64,000 nucleotides of DNA, taken from contig NZ_JAPFRE010000016.1 in NCBI RefSeq assembly GCF_026183735.1, positions 124,001-188,000 of the forward strand, written 5' to 3'. Below, one piece after another: positions 1 to 9,452 of this stretch. Each line of letters starts with the position of its first letter. Position 1 is the stretch's first letter. Below the pieces are notes generated by a model, which saw only the letters and a list, made by a program, of their open reading frames with translations, did no database searches and had not been told where the DNA came from. The position numbers were made by a program, and so were the translations under genes. Source of the stretch: Alteromonas sp. ASW11-130 (GTDB taxonomy: Bacteria; Pseudomonadota; Gammaproteobacteria; Enterobacterales; Alteromonadaceae).

Positions 1-1256
1 TGATTGTAGGCAATCATGATGCACGATTGAAACGTGATTAAGATCCAAAGAAACGGATAGTAGCCAATAGTGACGAACTGGCCGGCGATCACAAATCCTA
101 ATACGCTAAGTTTTAATGCTTTCCAAAGCAGTAAGAAAAATTCATCATCAGGATGATAATTTCCCGCTTTAATTGGTAAATTTCGCGTCAGGGACGAGAT
201 AATAATAAGCAGGTAAAAGAACAAACCGATAAACCCTGCATCTGTACCAATCTGGAAAAATATATTATGAGGAAGCTGGGCTCTTTGCCCGTATAAAATA
301 TCCTCTGGATAATGCCTGGTATAATAGGGAATAAAGTTGTAGTAACCGACTCCTAGCGCGGGATGTTCCAACATCATTTCCCACGCATTTTCCCAATATA
401 AAAGTCTTTGCACGGATGACTTGTCTTCTCCCGCAGAAGTAAACCGTTCTTTTTGTTCTTCTGGCAGCACAGACCAGCCTATCCATGCTACTACTGCAAA
501 GGTAATAAGAACCTTTGGGCGGAATATTTTCTTCCAGAACATAAAACAAATTTGAACCATTAGTGCCACCTGAGAACCGCGGCTACTGCTTCCCAATATG
601 GTTAGCACCGGACAAACAGCCGCTGCTAATAAAATGTACTTTTCCCACCATCTCACATCGTTTTTATAGCGGGAATATAGATAATATCCGATAGGAAATA
701 GCAGCAACATAAGCACGGCAAGTTCCCCTGAATTTTGAAAATAGCCAGGTGGTCCTTTCAATCCCCAATCAGTAAAGCCGAAACCCCTCATCGCCCAAAT
801 TCGCGATGTACCCGCGGCTATTTTAAGGGAGCAGAGAAATAGCACTAAAAAGAACACATATATTCTTTCCTTTGTGGTTACGATAGTCGTCGTGATAAAC
901 ATCACCACTAACCATTGGATAAAGAAGATGTAGTATTCCTGCGACCAGGATACATCGTATGCCACAAGAAACGAGAGATGTATCGATAATGCAAAAAGTA
1001 TCACCAGCACATGCATTCCGGACATTTTGAATCCAGCTTTGTTATCGAAAAAACTGGTGAGGAAACTAACTATCAGTAGAATCTGCGCCCAAGGGGCAAA
1101 ATTAAGCACGGGGAATATTGATTGAGGACGAAAAAATTCAACGAAAAGATAAAGACAAATGCATTGAAACGCTAAGCTTTCACCTTTGTAGTAAGTCCAC
1201 AGGTTCTTAATTCTTAAAAACATCATGTCACTGATGGTAACGTCACCCGCTTTCAT
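1..1256 (-). CDS. O-antigen ligase/polymerase-like membrane protein (3' part cut off by window edge)
   Basis: This reading frame opens with ATG at 1256 and runs without a stop past the left edge, so about 418 residues are visible and the C-terminus is missing. The translation is strongly hydrophobic, with many predicted membrane segments. A long periplasmic loop follows around residues 280-330. Near residue 330 it has an HN-containing motif (LPHNIFFQIGTDAG), which is typical of the O-antigen ligase/polymerase (Wzy_C) family. Such proteins join or polymerise lipid-linked glycans on the periplasmic side; exosortase loci carry their own members. The start codon overlaps the stop of the phosphatase gene upstream (ATGA, 1253-1256), which points to translational coupling. 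The family call is firm; the exact role (ligase versus polymerase) cannot be decided here. Confidence 0.8.
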   Translation of the reverse strand, partial: MKAGDVTISDMMFLRIKNLWTYYKGESLAFQCICLYLFVEFFRPQSIFPVLNFAPWAQILLIVSFLTSFFDNKAGFKMSGMHVLVILFALSIHLSFLVAYDVSWSQEYYIFFIQWLVVMFITTTIVTTKERIYVFFLVLFLCSLKIAAGTSRIWAMRGFGFTDWGLKGPPGYFQNSGELAVLMLLLFPIGYYLYSRYKNDVRWWEKYILLAAAVCPVLTILGSSSRGSQVALMVQICFMFWKKIFRPKVLITFAVVAWIGWSVLPEEQKERFTSAGEDKSSVQRLLYWENAWEMMLEHPALGVGYYNFIPYYTRHYPEDILYGQRAQLPHNIFFQIGTDAGFIGLFFYLLIIISSLTRNLPIKAGNYHPDDEFFLLLWKALKLSVLGFVIAGQFVTIGYYPFLWILITFQSCIMIAYN

Positions 1257-1813
1257 TTCTTATTACCTATCTCTTTTATTAATCTCTGTGTAGCGACTTC
1301 GATGGCTTTAAGACACTTTTCAAAGAAATACTCATTAGTATTGTAGGGGTCATGAAGGTAGACAGTTTTCTGATCTGACAACATCCCAATTAGAACTTTC
1401 TTACAATCGGGTAATATACTCTCCAATTCCAATAAGTGGGCGGGTTCCATGACTATTAGTAAGTCACCATCATGAGGTTTGTAATCTTTTATATTCTGCG
1501 AACGATGATGGGTAAGGTCATAACCAAGCTTATCAGCAACACGTATGGTCTTTTCAAAAGCAGGATCATCGCCTCTACAGTGTAAGCCGTAAGAAATAGC
1601 GGGAAAGTTCATTTGCTGACTAACGACTTCGCCGAACGGACTTCTGCATATATTGCCACTACAAATAAAAACTAATCGATTAACGTTAGCGTGGTTTATG
1701 CGAATAGCCCTTCTATAATTACCAAAGCCCGTTTTAAAGCCAAATAAGACATATCGAAGTAACCCTAGTTTGGAACCAAACTCATTCGCAATCAATTTTG
1801 AAACATTTAACAT
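1253..1813 (-). CDS. Low-molecular-weight protein-tyrosine phosphatase
   Basis: The 186-residue protein has the phosphatase P-loop CSGNICRS at residues 51-58 (CX5R, nucleophile Cys51, Arg57) and the general-acid DP pair at 155-156, so the catalytic set of the family is complete. In polysaccharide loci such enzymes (Wzb/Etp type) dephosphorylate a tyrosine kinase that controls chain export, but no kinase gene lies in the window. About 45 residues precede the conserved domain, which is longer than usual. I start at ATG 1813 rather than the in-frame TTG one codon upstream; an internal start nearer the P-loop is possible. It is followed by the ligase-like gene with a 4-base overlap and preceded by the GT4 gene 23 bases upstream, so the three probably form one minus-strand operon. 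Confidence 0.85.
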   Translation of the reverse strand: MLNVSKLIANEFGSKLGLLRYVLFGFKTGFGNYRRAIRINHANVNRLVFICSGNICRSPFGEVVSQQMNFPAISYGLHCRGDDPAFEKTIRVADKLGYDLTHHRSQNIKDYKPHDGDLLIVMEPAHLLELESILPDCKKVLIGMLSDQKTVYLHDPYNTNEYFFEKCLKAIEVATQRLIKEIGNKK

Positions 1814-1836
1814 CAACTATCTACTATATAAAAACG

Positions 1837-2964
1837 CTAAAATTCATTTGATTCAGGAAAGCAATTATCGACTTTACGATAGATAGCTTTATACGCATTG
1901 GTCATCGCTTTTAACGAGAAGTCAGCATGTACGCGACTTATCGCAGATGTGATCACCATCCTACCAGATTCATGCTGCTTTATAATATTTTTCATGCCAT
2001 TAGCAATGCTTTTGGCATTCACCTCTACTAGGGTTCCCTGATCGTTGTTTTGGATAATTTCTTCAGGCCCCCCGCATTTAGTGCAAAGTACTGGCAACCC
2101 ACTAGCCATCGCTTCGATAGTGCTGATTGAAAACCCTTCAGCGTCAGAGGTTAAAACAAATGCGCCAAGATTACTTAAATAGTCCGGCGTATTTTCAACA
2201 AATCCTACAAAATGAATATTGTCGAGATCATAATATGCAATTTGCTTATCTAATTTCTGGCGTAACTTGGCTTTGGGATCACCTGCTATGACGAAGGCGC
2301 AATTAATGTTTTGTTGTTTAAGTAAATTAGCAGCTTCAATTAGTAAATCATACCGTTTGGCTGGCCTTATATTCCCGAGTGCACCAAAGATGAATGTCGT
2401 TGGAGGAATACCTAGCTTCGCCCTTAGCGTATCTTTACGATCAGATGAGTATTTATCTGTGTCTATGCCGTTATAGACAACGGACGTTTTATTAGGAATA
2501 AGTAAAGATTGTTGCTCAATTTTTTCCGCTAAAGAATGACTTACAGCAACGAAGTGGGCGATTCCAGTTCGCATAAACCAAAGTTTCAGACCTTTGAATC
2601 GTTCATTTGGGGAAACATCCACCATACCATGATAGGTAGCGACTACGGGAACCCGCATTATAAGACCGACGATGCTTGCGTAAACATTAGAACCGAGCAA
2701 ATGCGATTGAATCAGTTTTATTTTGTGTTGCTTCACCACCTTACAAAGCATCGTGATAAGCTTGAAATTAAAACTTCCCTTCGAATCGATTATTATTGGC
2801 TCTAACCCTTTTTTACGCAGTTGTTGAGCCACATACCCTTCTCCACGTATAACCACGACAGAATCGATATTATCTGATCTAATGTGGTCTGCAAGAGCAA
2901 TGAATACTTCTTCTGCACCGCCGGGGCCAGTGGTGTCGATTAAATGTAAAATCTTATAAGTCAT
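1837..2964 (-). CDS. Glycosyltransferase family 4 (GT-B fold)
   Basis: The 375-residue protein begins with a GT4 N-terminal half containing the glycine-rich segment DTTGPGGAEEVF (residues 10-21). The C-terminal half has the nucleotide-sugar-binding pattern DAEGFSISTIEAMASGLPVL, the EX7E-type motif of retaining GT4 enzymes. It should transfer a sugar from an activated donor to a growing exopolysaccharide or lipid-linked glycan on the cytoplasmic face. Donor and acceptor cannot be predicted. It leads the minus-strand operon containing the phosphatase and the ligase-like gene. It is transcribed divergently from the ATP-grasp gene across about 96 bases that should hold both promoters. Confidence 0.88.
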   Translation of the reverse strand: MTYKILHLIDTTGPGGAEEVFIALADHIRSDNIDSVVVIRGEGYVAQQLRKKGLEPIIIDSKGSFNFKLITMLCKVVKQHKIKLIQSHLLGSNVYASIVGLIMRVPVVATYHGMVDVSPNERFKGLKLWFMRTGIAHFVAVSHSLAEKIEQQSLLIPNKTSVVYNGIDTDKYSSDRKDTLRAKLGIPPTTFIFGALGNIRPAKRYDLLIEAANLLKQQNINCAFVIAGDPKAKLRQKLDKQIAYYDLDNIHFVGFVENTPDYLSNLGAFVLTSDAEGFSISTIEAMASGLPVLCTKCGGPEEIIQNNDQGTLVEVNAKSIANGMKNIIKQHESGRMVITSAISRVHADFSLKAMTNAYKAIYRKVDNCFPESNEF

Positions 2965-3060
2965 ACTCTATAAATTGAGGCATAATGGCGCTAAAATTTG
3001 ATTAGTAGTGAAGCATAACAGGCAATTGTGCTGCTGCATACCAGACAAAGATGTATTCGT

Positions 3061-4221
3061 ATGGAAAAAAAGACAGTTCTCGTTTTTGATGCCCGCCAGA
3101 GAAGTTCCCTTGCAGCAACGAGGGCGCTGGGAAAGCGTGAAGATATCGTGGTATATACAACTGATTGCACAAACAGTTCGTTGGCAGGGGCATCCAAGTA
3201 TTCACAAGCTTACTTTCAATCTCCCGATCCCATAAAAAGTACGGAACGTTTTATTACCTGGCTGATAGAACTAATCGCCGCTAAAAAGATTGATTTTCTG
3301 CTTCCCGTAACAGAAGTTAGTAGTCGAACATTAATAGAGAACAAACATAAGTTACCCGATATTAAACTTCCATTCTCTGATTTGGACACCGTTCTATTAC
3401 TTAGCGATAAGAATAAGTTAGTTCAACTTGCTGAAAAATTAGGTATACCCGTACCCACATCAACCATGTTTGAGAGTGCGCTTGATGTTGATCAGACAAA
3501 GATTTCATTGCCTTGCGTGTTAAAACCCTCTCTTTCTAAAGTGAATATTGATGGCGCATGGATGAGCACTCAGGTTCATATTGTGCACACAAAAACTGAG
3601 TTAAAGGCGGCATTGGAAAATGCCTATTTTAAATTCCCTTTTATGATTCAACAGTATGTTGAAGGGCAGGGCGCAGGTATATTTTGCTATTATCAAAATA
3701 GTCAGGCAAAAGCTTTTTTTGCTCATCGACGAATACGCGAAAAACCTCCCTCAGGTGGCGTGAGCGTGCTAAGTGAGAGTGTAGCGGTGGACGCAACCAT
3801 GCAACGCTATGCTACTTTACTGTTAGACCATGTTAGTTGGCACGGCGTGGCGATGGTGGAGTTTAAAGTCGGTGCAGACGGGGTGCCCTACCTCATGGAA
3901 ATCAATACTAGACTTTGGGGGTCCTTACAGTTAGCAATTGATGCAGGAGTGAATTTCCCGGGGTTGCTTTTTGATGGTGAATTCGTTGATTTACCTCAGC
4001 AATCCACTTTTTCAACGGGAGTCCAACTACGCTGGTTATTAGGTGATGTAGATAACTTGTACCTCAATTTAAAAGATAAAAAACAACCGTTTAAAAGTAA
4101 ATTGATGCATGTGGCCCGCTTCTTAACCCCCAAGTGGACCAATCGAAAACATGAAGTTAATCGGATTGGCGATTTAGGCCCATTTCAGTATGAATTAAAG
4201 CAATACTTTTCAGGAAAGTGA
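3061..4221 (+). CDS. ATP-grasp domain protein (carbamoyl-phosphate-synthase-like ligase)
   Basis: With the ATG at 3061 the protein is about 386 residues long. A GTG 33 bases upstream stays open, but the N-terminal Rossmann strand KKTVLVFDARQ begins right after the ATG, so I prefer it. The middle holds ATP-grasp features (CVLKPSLSK, a QQYVEGQGAG segment, and MEINTRLWGS with the metal-binding E and N). ATP-grasp enzymes join a carboxylate to an amine or thiol through an acyl phosphate. Related genes recur in exopolysaccharide/PEP-CTERM loci, where the substrate is unknown. It is followed 7 bases later by the polysaccharide deacetylase gene, suggesting co-transcription. Confidence 0.78.
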   Translation: MEKKTVLVFDARQRSSLAATRALGKREDIVVYTTDCTNSSLAGASKYSQAYFQSPDPIKSTERFITWLIELIAAKKIDFLLPVTEVSSRTLIENKHKLPDIKLPFSDLDTVLLLSDKNKLVQLAEKLGIPVPTSTMFESALDVDQTKISLPCVLKPSLSKVNIDGAWMSTQVHIVHTKTELKAALENAYFKFPFMIQQYVEGQGAGIFCYYQNSQAKAFFAHRRIREKPPSGGVSVLSESVAVDATMQRYATLLLDHVSWHGVAMVEFKVGADGVPYLMEINTRLWGSLQLAIDAGVNFPGLLFDGEFVDLPQQSTFSTGVQLRWLLGDVDNLYLNLKDKKQPFKSKLMHVARFLTPKWTNRKHEVNRIGDLGPFQYELKQYFSGK

Positions 4222-4228
4222 CAGCGTA

Positions 4229-5209
4229 ATGAAATCTTTAATTAAAAAGTGCTTACGTAGTGTGGCAGGCACAGTGGGTTGGCAAATAGCAAAATCGGGC
4301 AAAAAAAAGCTGATAATACTGATGTACCATCGTGTACTGCCGGTGAGTGATTCAAGATACCAGTTTGAGGAACCGGGTATGGTTGTATCGGACAAAACGT
4401 TCCGGCTCCATATGCAAGTTATCGCTGACGAAAACCTTCCTGTTATAACACCCAATAAGTGGATATCTACGGCGGATGAAGAAAAGCCGAGTTTAGCGAT
4501 AGCCATTACGTTCGACGACGGTTGGCTAGATAACTATGAATTTGCATTTCCCGTGTTAAAAGAATTTGGTTTCACCTCTACGCTCTATGTTGTGACTGAT
4601 TATTTAGGCAAGCCAGCCCCCTTTTGGCCGAATAAAATACTACGTTTATTACTTGATCAAAACGTTACTGTTAATGAAGATTGGAACGCGTTACTTCGTT
4701 TGAGTGGTCCCCTTCCTTCTTTACCCATGTCGAGAGACGACGCGGCAAACGTAATCTTAAAACTTAAAAGACACAGTGATAAAGAAATTTACTCAGCCCT
4801 TCAAAACATTGAGCTCCAGCAGAATTCACAGATCGAAATGATCAACAAAGAACAATTGATGGATGCGCAAAAGACCATGGGCGTAAAGGTGGGCTGCCAC
4901 ACCCGACGCCACTACAGACTTGTGGATGAACTTTCCTCTAGTTTACTTAAAGAAGAAATAGTCCAAAGTAAACAGATTCTTACTGAAATGATTCAAGATG
5001 ACATTGACGCTTTTTGTTTTCCCAATGGCGATTTTTGCCCCGAGGCGCTTAAACTGGTAGAAGAAAATTATCGCTACGCAGTAACGACTAAGCGGGGTCA
5101 CAATTTTTTAGACAATTTCAGCCAGCATCAATTGACCAGGATTGGTGTGCATAATGATATTAGTGATACAAAAATAAAATTTAAAGCACGGCTCTCCTCC
5201 TGGATATAA
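4229..5209 (+). CDS. Polysaccharide deacetylase (NodB/CE4 family)
   Basis: The 326-residue protein has the carbohydrate-esterase-4 signature: MYHR near residue 32, the catalytic motif TFDDGW at 94-99, and the metal-binding pair CHTRRH with His224 and His228. CE4 enzymes remove N- or O-acetyl groups from sugar chains using a bound divalent metal. About 110 residues separate the first motif block from the histidines, longer than in minimal NodB proteins. The N-terminus has a short hydrophobic stretch but no clear cleavable signal peptide. It lies directly behind the ATP-grasp gene. PEP-CTERM-type exopolysaccharide loci commonly carry a deacetylase, so a role in modifying the polymer made here is likely. 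Confidence 0.87.
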   Translation: MKSLIKKCLRSVAGTVGWQIAKSGKKKLIILMYHRVLPVSDSRYQFEEPGMVVSDKTFRLHMQVIADENLPVITPNKWISTADEEKPSLAIAITFDDGWLDNYEFAFPVLKEFGFTSTLYVVTDYLGKPAPFWPNKILRLLLDQNVTVNEDWNALLRLSGPLPSLPMSRDDAANVILKLKRHSDKEIYSALQNIELQQNSQIEMINKEQLMDAQKTMGVKVGCHTRRHYRLVDELSSSLLKEEIVQSKQILTEMIQDDIDAFCFPNGDFCPEALKLVEENYRYAVTTKRGHNFLDNFSQHQLTRIGVHNDISDTKIKFKARLSSWI

Positions 5210-5317
5210 AAAAATCATCATACCAAGCTATATAGGTTAATACGTGTAACACGTTTACCAATCAGATTATCCACGGTAGTATGGGTCTGAAGCGGAAATT
5301 ACTGTGAATAGGGCTGT

Positions 5318-6418
5318 ATGTTGAACATGAAAAATATAGAAACGAAGACTCACCTTTTGAAATCTACATTTCGCCTTTTTCTAATGAGTACATCAGTTAG
5401 CTTATTGTGCTTATCTTTTTCTGCTTCAGCGATTGAGATATGTGAGTCAGCCGCTCCATTAGCGTCATGGGATTTTAATGCGGGCGAAGACCCTGCAAAC
5501 GGTTCAGGTATCGTTGAGTGGAGAGGAGATCACGGCGGAGTTCAATCTATTCCGGGTAAAGACTTACAAGGGATCTCGTTTCATTTTCGTGGTAAAGACC
5601 CTGCCAAAGATTCTACTTCCGAATGGCGCTATAGCATTAAAAAACCTTTAAGCCACACTTGGGAATATTTACGCTTTTTACAACCCGATAATTTTTATCA
5701 CCGAGCGAACGTAAGAATTGATGCAGGTGAGGTTCTTGATACCTCTATCTGGCAGAAAGGCCATACTATTAAAAACGATAAGGGTATGGAAGCAACAGTT
5801 GCTTATGTTGATGCTAACTACCTTTATATCGAAAATTTTGATTTACCTTTCAGTAAAGACTGGGGGGATAAACGCTTTATTACGAATAAAAGCAATGGTG
5901 CTGAATTTGCCAGTAAAGGTAGCCGTTCATTGGGTTATAACAATAAGTTTTCCACTCAGTGGCAAGGGAAGTACTCTAACGGAGGGCTTACCCTGGAAAG
6001 CCAAGCTCAAATGCCCGGCAAAGGGGGCGAAATAGGGGTAAGCTATTTTAGGCCAACCGTTAATTCTTCCATATCACATAAAGGGTACGGCTCTGTTGGC
6101 AATGACTTCTTTTCTGGTAGCTTTGCCGAAAGTTTCAACCCCGTCAATAACGGAAAAATAATAGAATTTGTGGTTGAAAGAAAGCGATCCTCTTCCTTAA
6201 CTGCCCGAGATGGCGGCTATAGAATTTGGCGAAAAATAGAAGGGGGCGACTGGGAGCTTATTTTTATGAGCATGCAAAATCTAAGCTATGTTGAAGGGGC
6301 CAATTATTTTGACAACGGCTATGTATTGGGGTGGGCTAACAGTGGCTATGAAGAAGATACTACGTTTTGGCTACTTGGTTGGCAACTTTGGGACCAAAAA
6401 CCTAGCTTTTTAAAGTAA
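5318..6418 (+). CDS. Secreted protein of unknown function in exopolysaccharide locus
   Basis: The 366-residue protein has a long basic N-terminus, a hydrophobic core (residues 18-35) and a likely signal-peptidase site after SFSASA, so it is probably exported. The mature part is rich in Trp, Gly, Asn and aromatic residues with alternating beta-strand patterns (for example LASWDFNAG and FWLLGWQLWDQ). This would fit a beta-sandwich, carbohydrate-binding or lyase-like fold, but I recognise no family motif. Two cysteines are visible, one in the signal peptide and one at the start of the mature chain (EICESAA). The start may be the ATG at 5318 or the one at 5327. It lies alone between the deacetylase and the acyltransferase. 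Its function is unknown; action on the locally made polymer is only a guess. Confidence 0.7.
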   Translation: MLNMKNIETKTHLLKSTFRLFLMSTSVSLLCLSFSASAIEICESAAPLASWDFNAGEDPANGSGIVEWRGDHGGVQSIPGKDLQGISFHFRGKDPAKDSTSEWRYSIKKPLSHTWEYLRFLQPDNFYHRANVRIDAGEVLDTSIWQKGHTIKNDKGMEATVAYVDANYLYIENFDLPFSKDWGDKRFITNKSNGAEFASKGSRSLGYNNKFSTQWQGKYSNGGLTLESQAQMPGKGGEIGVSYFRPTVNSSISHKGYGSVGNDFFSGSFAESFNPVNNGKIIEFVVERKRSSSLTARDGGYRIWRKIEGGDWELIFMSMQNLSYVEGANYFDNGYVLGWANSGYEEDTTFWLLGWQLWDQKPSFLK

Positions 6419-6612
6419 TTTCAACTCGTTAAAACAATTAGTTTGTAAATAAATTCCGTAAGCGCGCTTGCACTACCCCGGTGTTATCTACACGCTTTAT
6501 CTATTTTGATGCCAGTATTTTTCTTACCCTCAGCAAGGTTACATATACGTTGCTGTTTTTGGGTGGATATATCTAATTGACCTCACAAGGTTGAGAATTT
6601 AGAGAGATTAAG

Positions 6613-8535
6613 TTGAGACAGGATATTCAGTTTTTAAGAGGGATCGCAGTTCTATACGTCGTTATATACCACAGCGGTCTTTCATTATTGCCTCAGGGAT
6701 TTCTAGGGGTAGATATTTTTTTTGTTATATCTGGATTTCTAATTACTAAACTAATTTTAGAGCGCCTCGACAAAAATTGTTTTAGTTTTTCAGATTTTTA
6801 CTATCGTCGTGCACGCAGGTTGCTGCCAGCGCTTTATTCAACATTAATTTTTACTTCCCTTTTTAGTATTTTCTTTTTAACCAGTATTCAGTTAAATGAT
6901 TATGTTGATCAGTTTATTGGCGCATTGACATTTAGTGCGAATATGGTGTTGCCTGGTCAAACTGGTTACTTCGAGTCTGAAGCGGAGGGAAAACCACTTC
7001 TGCATATCTGGTCGCTATCGCTAGAAGAACAGTACTACTTTCTTCTTCCCTTATTTTTATTTCTTCTTCCTAAGCGCTTCCGTATTTCAGGACTTATAAT
7101 CGTAACCATCATAAGTGCCGTTTGGTGCTTCATGTGGGTGAGTTCAAGTAATCAGGAGGCACCATTTCTGTGGCGAATTGGCTATGCAAATAAATACGAA
7201 TGGGCATTCTACCTGCTTCCTACTAGAGCTTGGGAGTTATTGGCTGGTTCAATTTGCGCATGGCTTTATCTAAATCGAGCGTCGATAAAAATCCCTCAAT
7301 TTATTAAATACCTATCTCTATTTATTATTCTATTGATTGGAGTCATTCAACTGACACCATCGCATCCTGGAGTTGAGTCTGTTATCGTCGTCATAGCGAC
7401 TTCAATATTGCTACTTGGAAAAGATGGCTGGTTACCCAAAAGTCCTGTTATTACTGCGATAGAGAAAGTAGGGGATTGGTCATATTCGATTTACCTAGTT
7501 CACTGGCCACTATTTGCTTTTGCCTTTCTTTCTTTTGTAGGCAACGTTCCAAGTATAGTGGGCTTAGTTCTCATCTTTCTATCTATATTCTTAGGATACT
7601 GTCAATTCAGATATGTGGAGACACCATTTCGCTACAAAGAGTTCCGCTATTTATTCAAAAGCTGGAAGGGGATTGCGTCGATAAGTCTGGTTATAGCGAT
7701 TATTCCATTAAGCCTGTCTTCACACCCGTTATATGACGATTATGCTGACAAAATAAGTGAAATTAGAAAAGTAAATTACGGGTTGGATAAAGAATGTGAG
7801 GACTCATTTGAAGATGACGATTCACTTAAACCAGTCTGTCAGAATTCAAACACAATCGACACTGTAGTGTGGGGCGACAGCTATGCAATGCATTTAGTGC
7901 CGGGTTTAGTGATCAATAATAAAAATATAGCTCAAATTACAAAAAGCTCCTGCGGACCTTTTTTGGGGATTGCTGCTGTAAACCCAAAACTAACCCGACA
8001 ATGGGCTCAAGAGTGTATTGCCTACAATGAAAGAGCGCTACAATATATTATTAATACTGACAGCGTAAAAACTGTCGTTATGAGTTCGCCGATAAGACAG
8101 TATTTATTCGAGGATCATCAAATTCTCTCTGAAGACGGGTTAACCCCAACCTCTTCCAGTGTGTTAATAGAGGCGTATAAAAAAGGGGTATTGGCGCTGT
8201 CGAAGTCAGGTAAAAAGGCTATTTTTATATCACCCCCTCCTGAAGACGGAACCAATATTGGGGAATGTTTAGAGCGAAAATATGGCCCTGCGCTTATTTT
8301 TAAAGACAATTGTTCCATTTCAAAGCAAGCGTATTTGACTGAGCAGAAAGCAGTGCTGAAGGTGATGGAAGCGTTTTCAAGAATCTCTAAAGTTATATTG
8401 TTAGACGAATATTTATGTGATGAGAGTGCTTGCAAAACAGAGTTTAACGATACTTTTATATACAGGGACGATGGACACTTATCTGTAGATGGGTCAAAGA
8501 TTATTTTAAGCGGCGTTAATTTGGCTGAGTTTTAG
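6613..8535 (+). CDS. Membrane O-acyltransferase with C-terminal SGNH domain (OafA/YrhL type)
   Basis: The 640-residue protein starts at a TTG codon, chosen because the family begins with this sequence (DIQFLRGIAVLYV). An acyltransferase-3 domain of about ten membrane helices occupies residues 1-370, with the conserved His20 and the FLGVDIFFVISGFLI motif. A periplasmic SGNH-hydrolase-like domain follows, with the nucleophile motif GDS at 421-423 and the distal DxxH at Asp619-His622. The two-domain layout is that of enzymes that move acetyl groups across the inner membrane and place them on periplasmic glycans. In this locus the target is probably the exopolysaccharide. A purine-rich stretch (agagagatt) lies before the TTG. 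Confidence 0.9.
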   Translation: MRQDIQFLRGIAVLYVVIYHSGLSLLPQGFLGVDIFFVISGFLITKLILERLDKNCFSFSDFYYRRARRLLPALYSTLIFTSLFSIFFLTSIQLNDYVDQFIGALTFSANMVLPGQTGYFESEAEGKPLLHIWSLSLEEQYYFLLPLFLFLLPKRFRISGLIIVTIISAVWCFMWVSSSNQEAPFLWRIGYANKYEWAFYLLPTRAWELLAGSICAWLYLNRASIKIPQFIKYLSLFIILLIGVIQLTPSHPGVESVIVVIATSILLLGKDGWLPKSPVITAIEKVGDWSYSIYLVHWPLFAFAFLSFVGNVPSIVGLVLIFLSIFLGYCQFRYVETPFRYKEFRYLFKSWKGIASISLVIAIIPLSLSSHPLYDDYADKISEIRKVNYGLDKECEDSFEDDDSLKPVCQNSNTIDTVVWGDSYAMHLVPGLVINNKNIAQITKSSCGPFLGIAAVNPKLTRQWAQECIAYNERALQYIINTDSVKTVVMSSPIRQYLFEDHQILSEDGLTPTSSSVLIEAYKKGVLALSKSGKKAIFISPPPEDGTNIGECLERKYGPALIFKDNCSISKQAYLTEQKAVLKVMEAFSRISKVILLDEYLCDESACKTEFNDTFIYRDDGHLSVDGSKIILSGVNLAEF

Positions 8536-8673
8536 TTAGCTGTTTAACATTTCATTTACGCTCACGCTTACGGTTATGGTGCGACGAATTAATTGCGTAA
8601 CTTGAGCGCATCATTTGAGCAGTCAAAATTGGTACACCAAGATATGGCAGATGCTATCGATAAATTGGCAAGG

Positions 8674-9294
8674 CTAATTCGATTTATTGAATTCAAATCT
8701 ATTGAAAATTCCCTTGGCATATCGTTTCAAATTAGACGGCGAAAATATTTTTCTTTCGCTCGCTTTATTAACGTTAGGGAATAATTCGTCCGGGATGGGC
8801 TCATTTAAAAATGTGCAGAGCTTTTCCCAACCATCGCCTTCAGCAAAGTTCATAGTTAAAAAATCGCGTGGTCTGGATTTGAAGTATTCTTTTACTTCAT
8901 AGATATGCTGAGTATAACGTTTTAGGTAAATGTCCTCGTGCCCCAAGGGGCAGCCTTCTCCGTAAATCCATCTCCTCATCGGGGTACATTTGTCTCCAAA
9001 GTGCGTTAGCTGACTATTAATCCAAGCAGTAGGCTTCCTTTCAGTCAGGATAAACTTACTATTGGGGAATGCTGCGTCTAATTCCCGATAGAAAATGGGC
9101 CATGGGTTATCTTGAAATGCGTCGTAATTATGAGCTTTTTGCAATGCCATACTTAATGCGTTTTCGGCTATGTTTTCATCGGTAACGCCATCTGGACCTG
9201 TAACAGCGTACCCCAATTTCCGCATTGCAACAGTAAAGCTAGAGGTACCTGTTTTATGGAATCCGACACAAAAAACTTTGGTTTTTTTTCGCAT
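8674..9294 (-). CDS. Sulfotransferase-family protein
   Basis: The 206-residue protein opens with the 5'-phosphosulfate-binding loop GFHKTGTSS (residues 11-19). Further on it has FILTERKPTAWINS, resembling the 3'-phosphate-binding element in which Arg and Ser contact PAPS. This combination marks the PAPS-dependent sulfotransferase (P-loop) family, here in its short form. Such an enzyme would sulfate a sugar hydroxyl or another acceptor, and sulfated exopolysaccharides are common in marine bacteria. It is a single gene converging on the acyltransferase and lies downstream of the PEP-CTERM gene, from which a terminator separates it. The acceptor is unknown. Confidence 0.82.
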   Translation of the reverse strand: MRKKTKVFCVGFHKTGTSSFTVAMRKLGYAVTGPDGVTDENIAENALSMALQKAHNYDAFQDNPWPIFYRELDAAFPNSKFILTERKPTAWINSQLTHFGDKCTPMRRWIYGEGCPLGHEDIYLKRYTQHIYEVKEYFKSRPRDFLTMNFAEGDGWEKLCTFLNEPIPDELFPNVNKASERKIFSPSNLKRYAKGIFNRFEFNKSN

Positions 9295-9410
9295 ATATAT
9301 GTCCCTTGGAGCGAAGCTTTTTACTATTTTCAGCTGCTTCTGTTACGTTTGATTTAGTCCTGCCAACCCTATAGCAAAGTAGCGTGATATTCTTATGATT
9401 TTACGATAAA

Positions 9411-9436
9411 CAAAAAGCCGCCTGAACGGCGGCTTT
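9411..9436 (-). terminator. Rho-independent terminator of the PEP-CTERM gene
   Basis: A perfect 9-bp stem (AAAGCCGCC at 9414-9422 with GGCGGCTTT at 9428-9436) has a 5-base loop. Read on the minus strand it ends in a run of T. It sits 17 bases after the stop codon at 9453. Confidence 0.85.
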
Positions 9437-9452
9437 AAAATGTTAATACGTT

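Noticed and set aside
8593-8784. 63-codon plus-strand reading frame after the acyltransferase gene
   Set aside because: Overlaps the sulfotransferase 3' end on the opposite strand, has no ribosome-binding site and no protein-like pattern.
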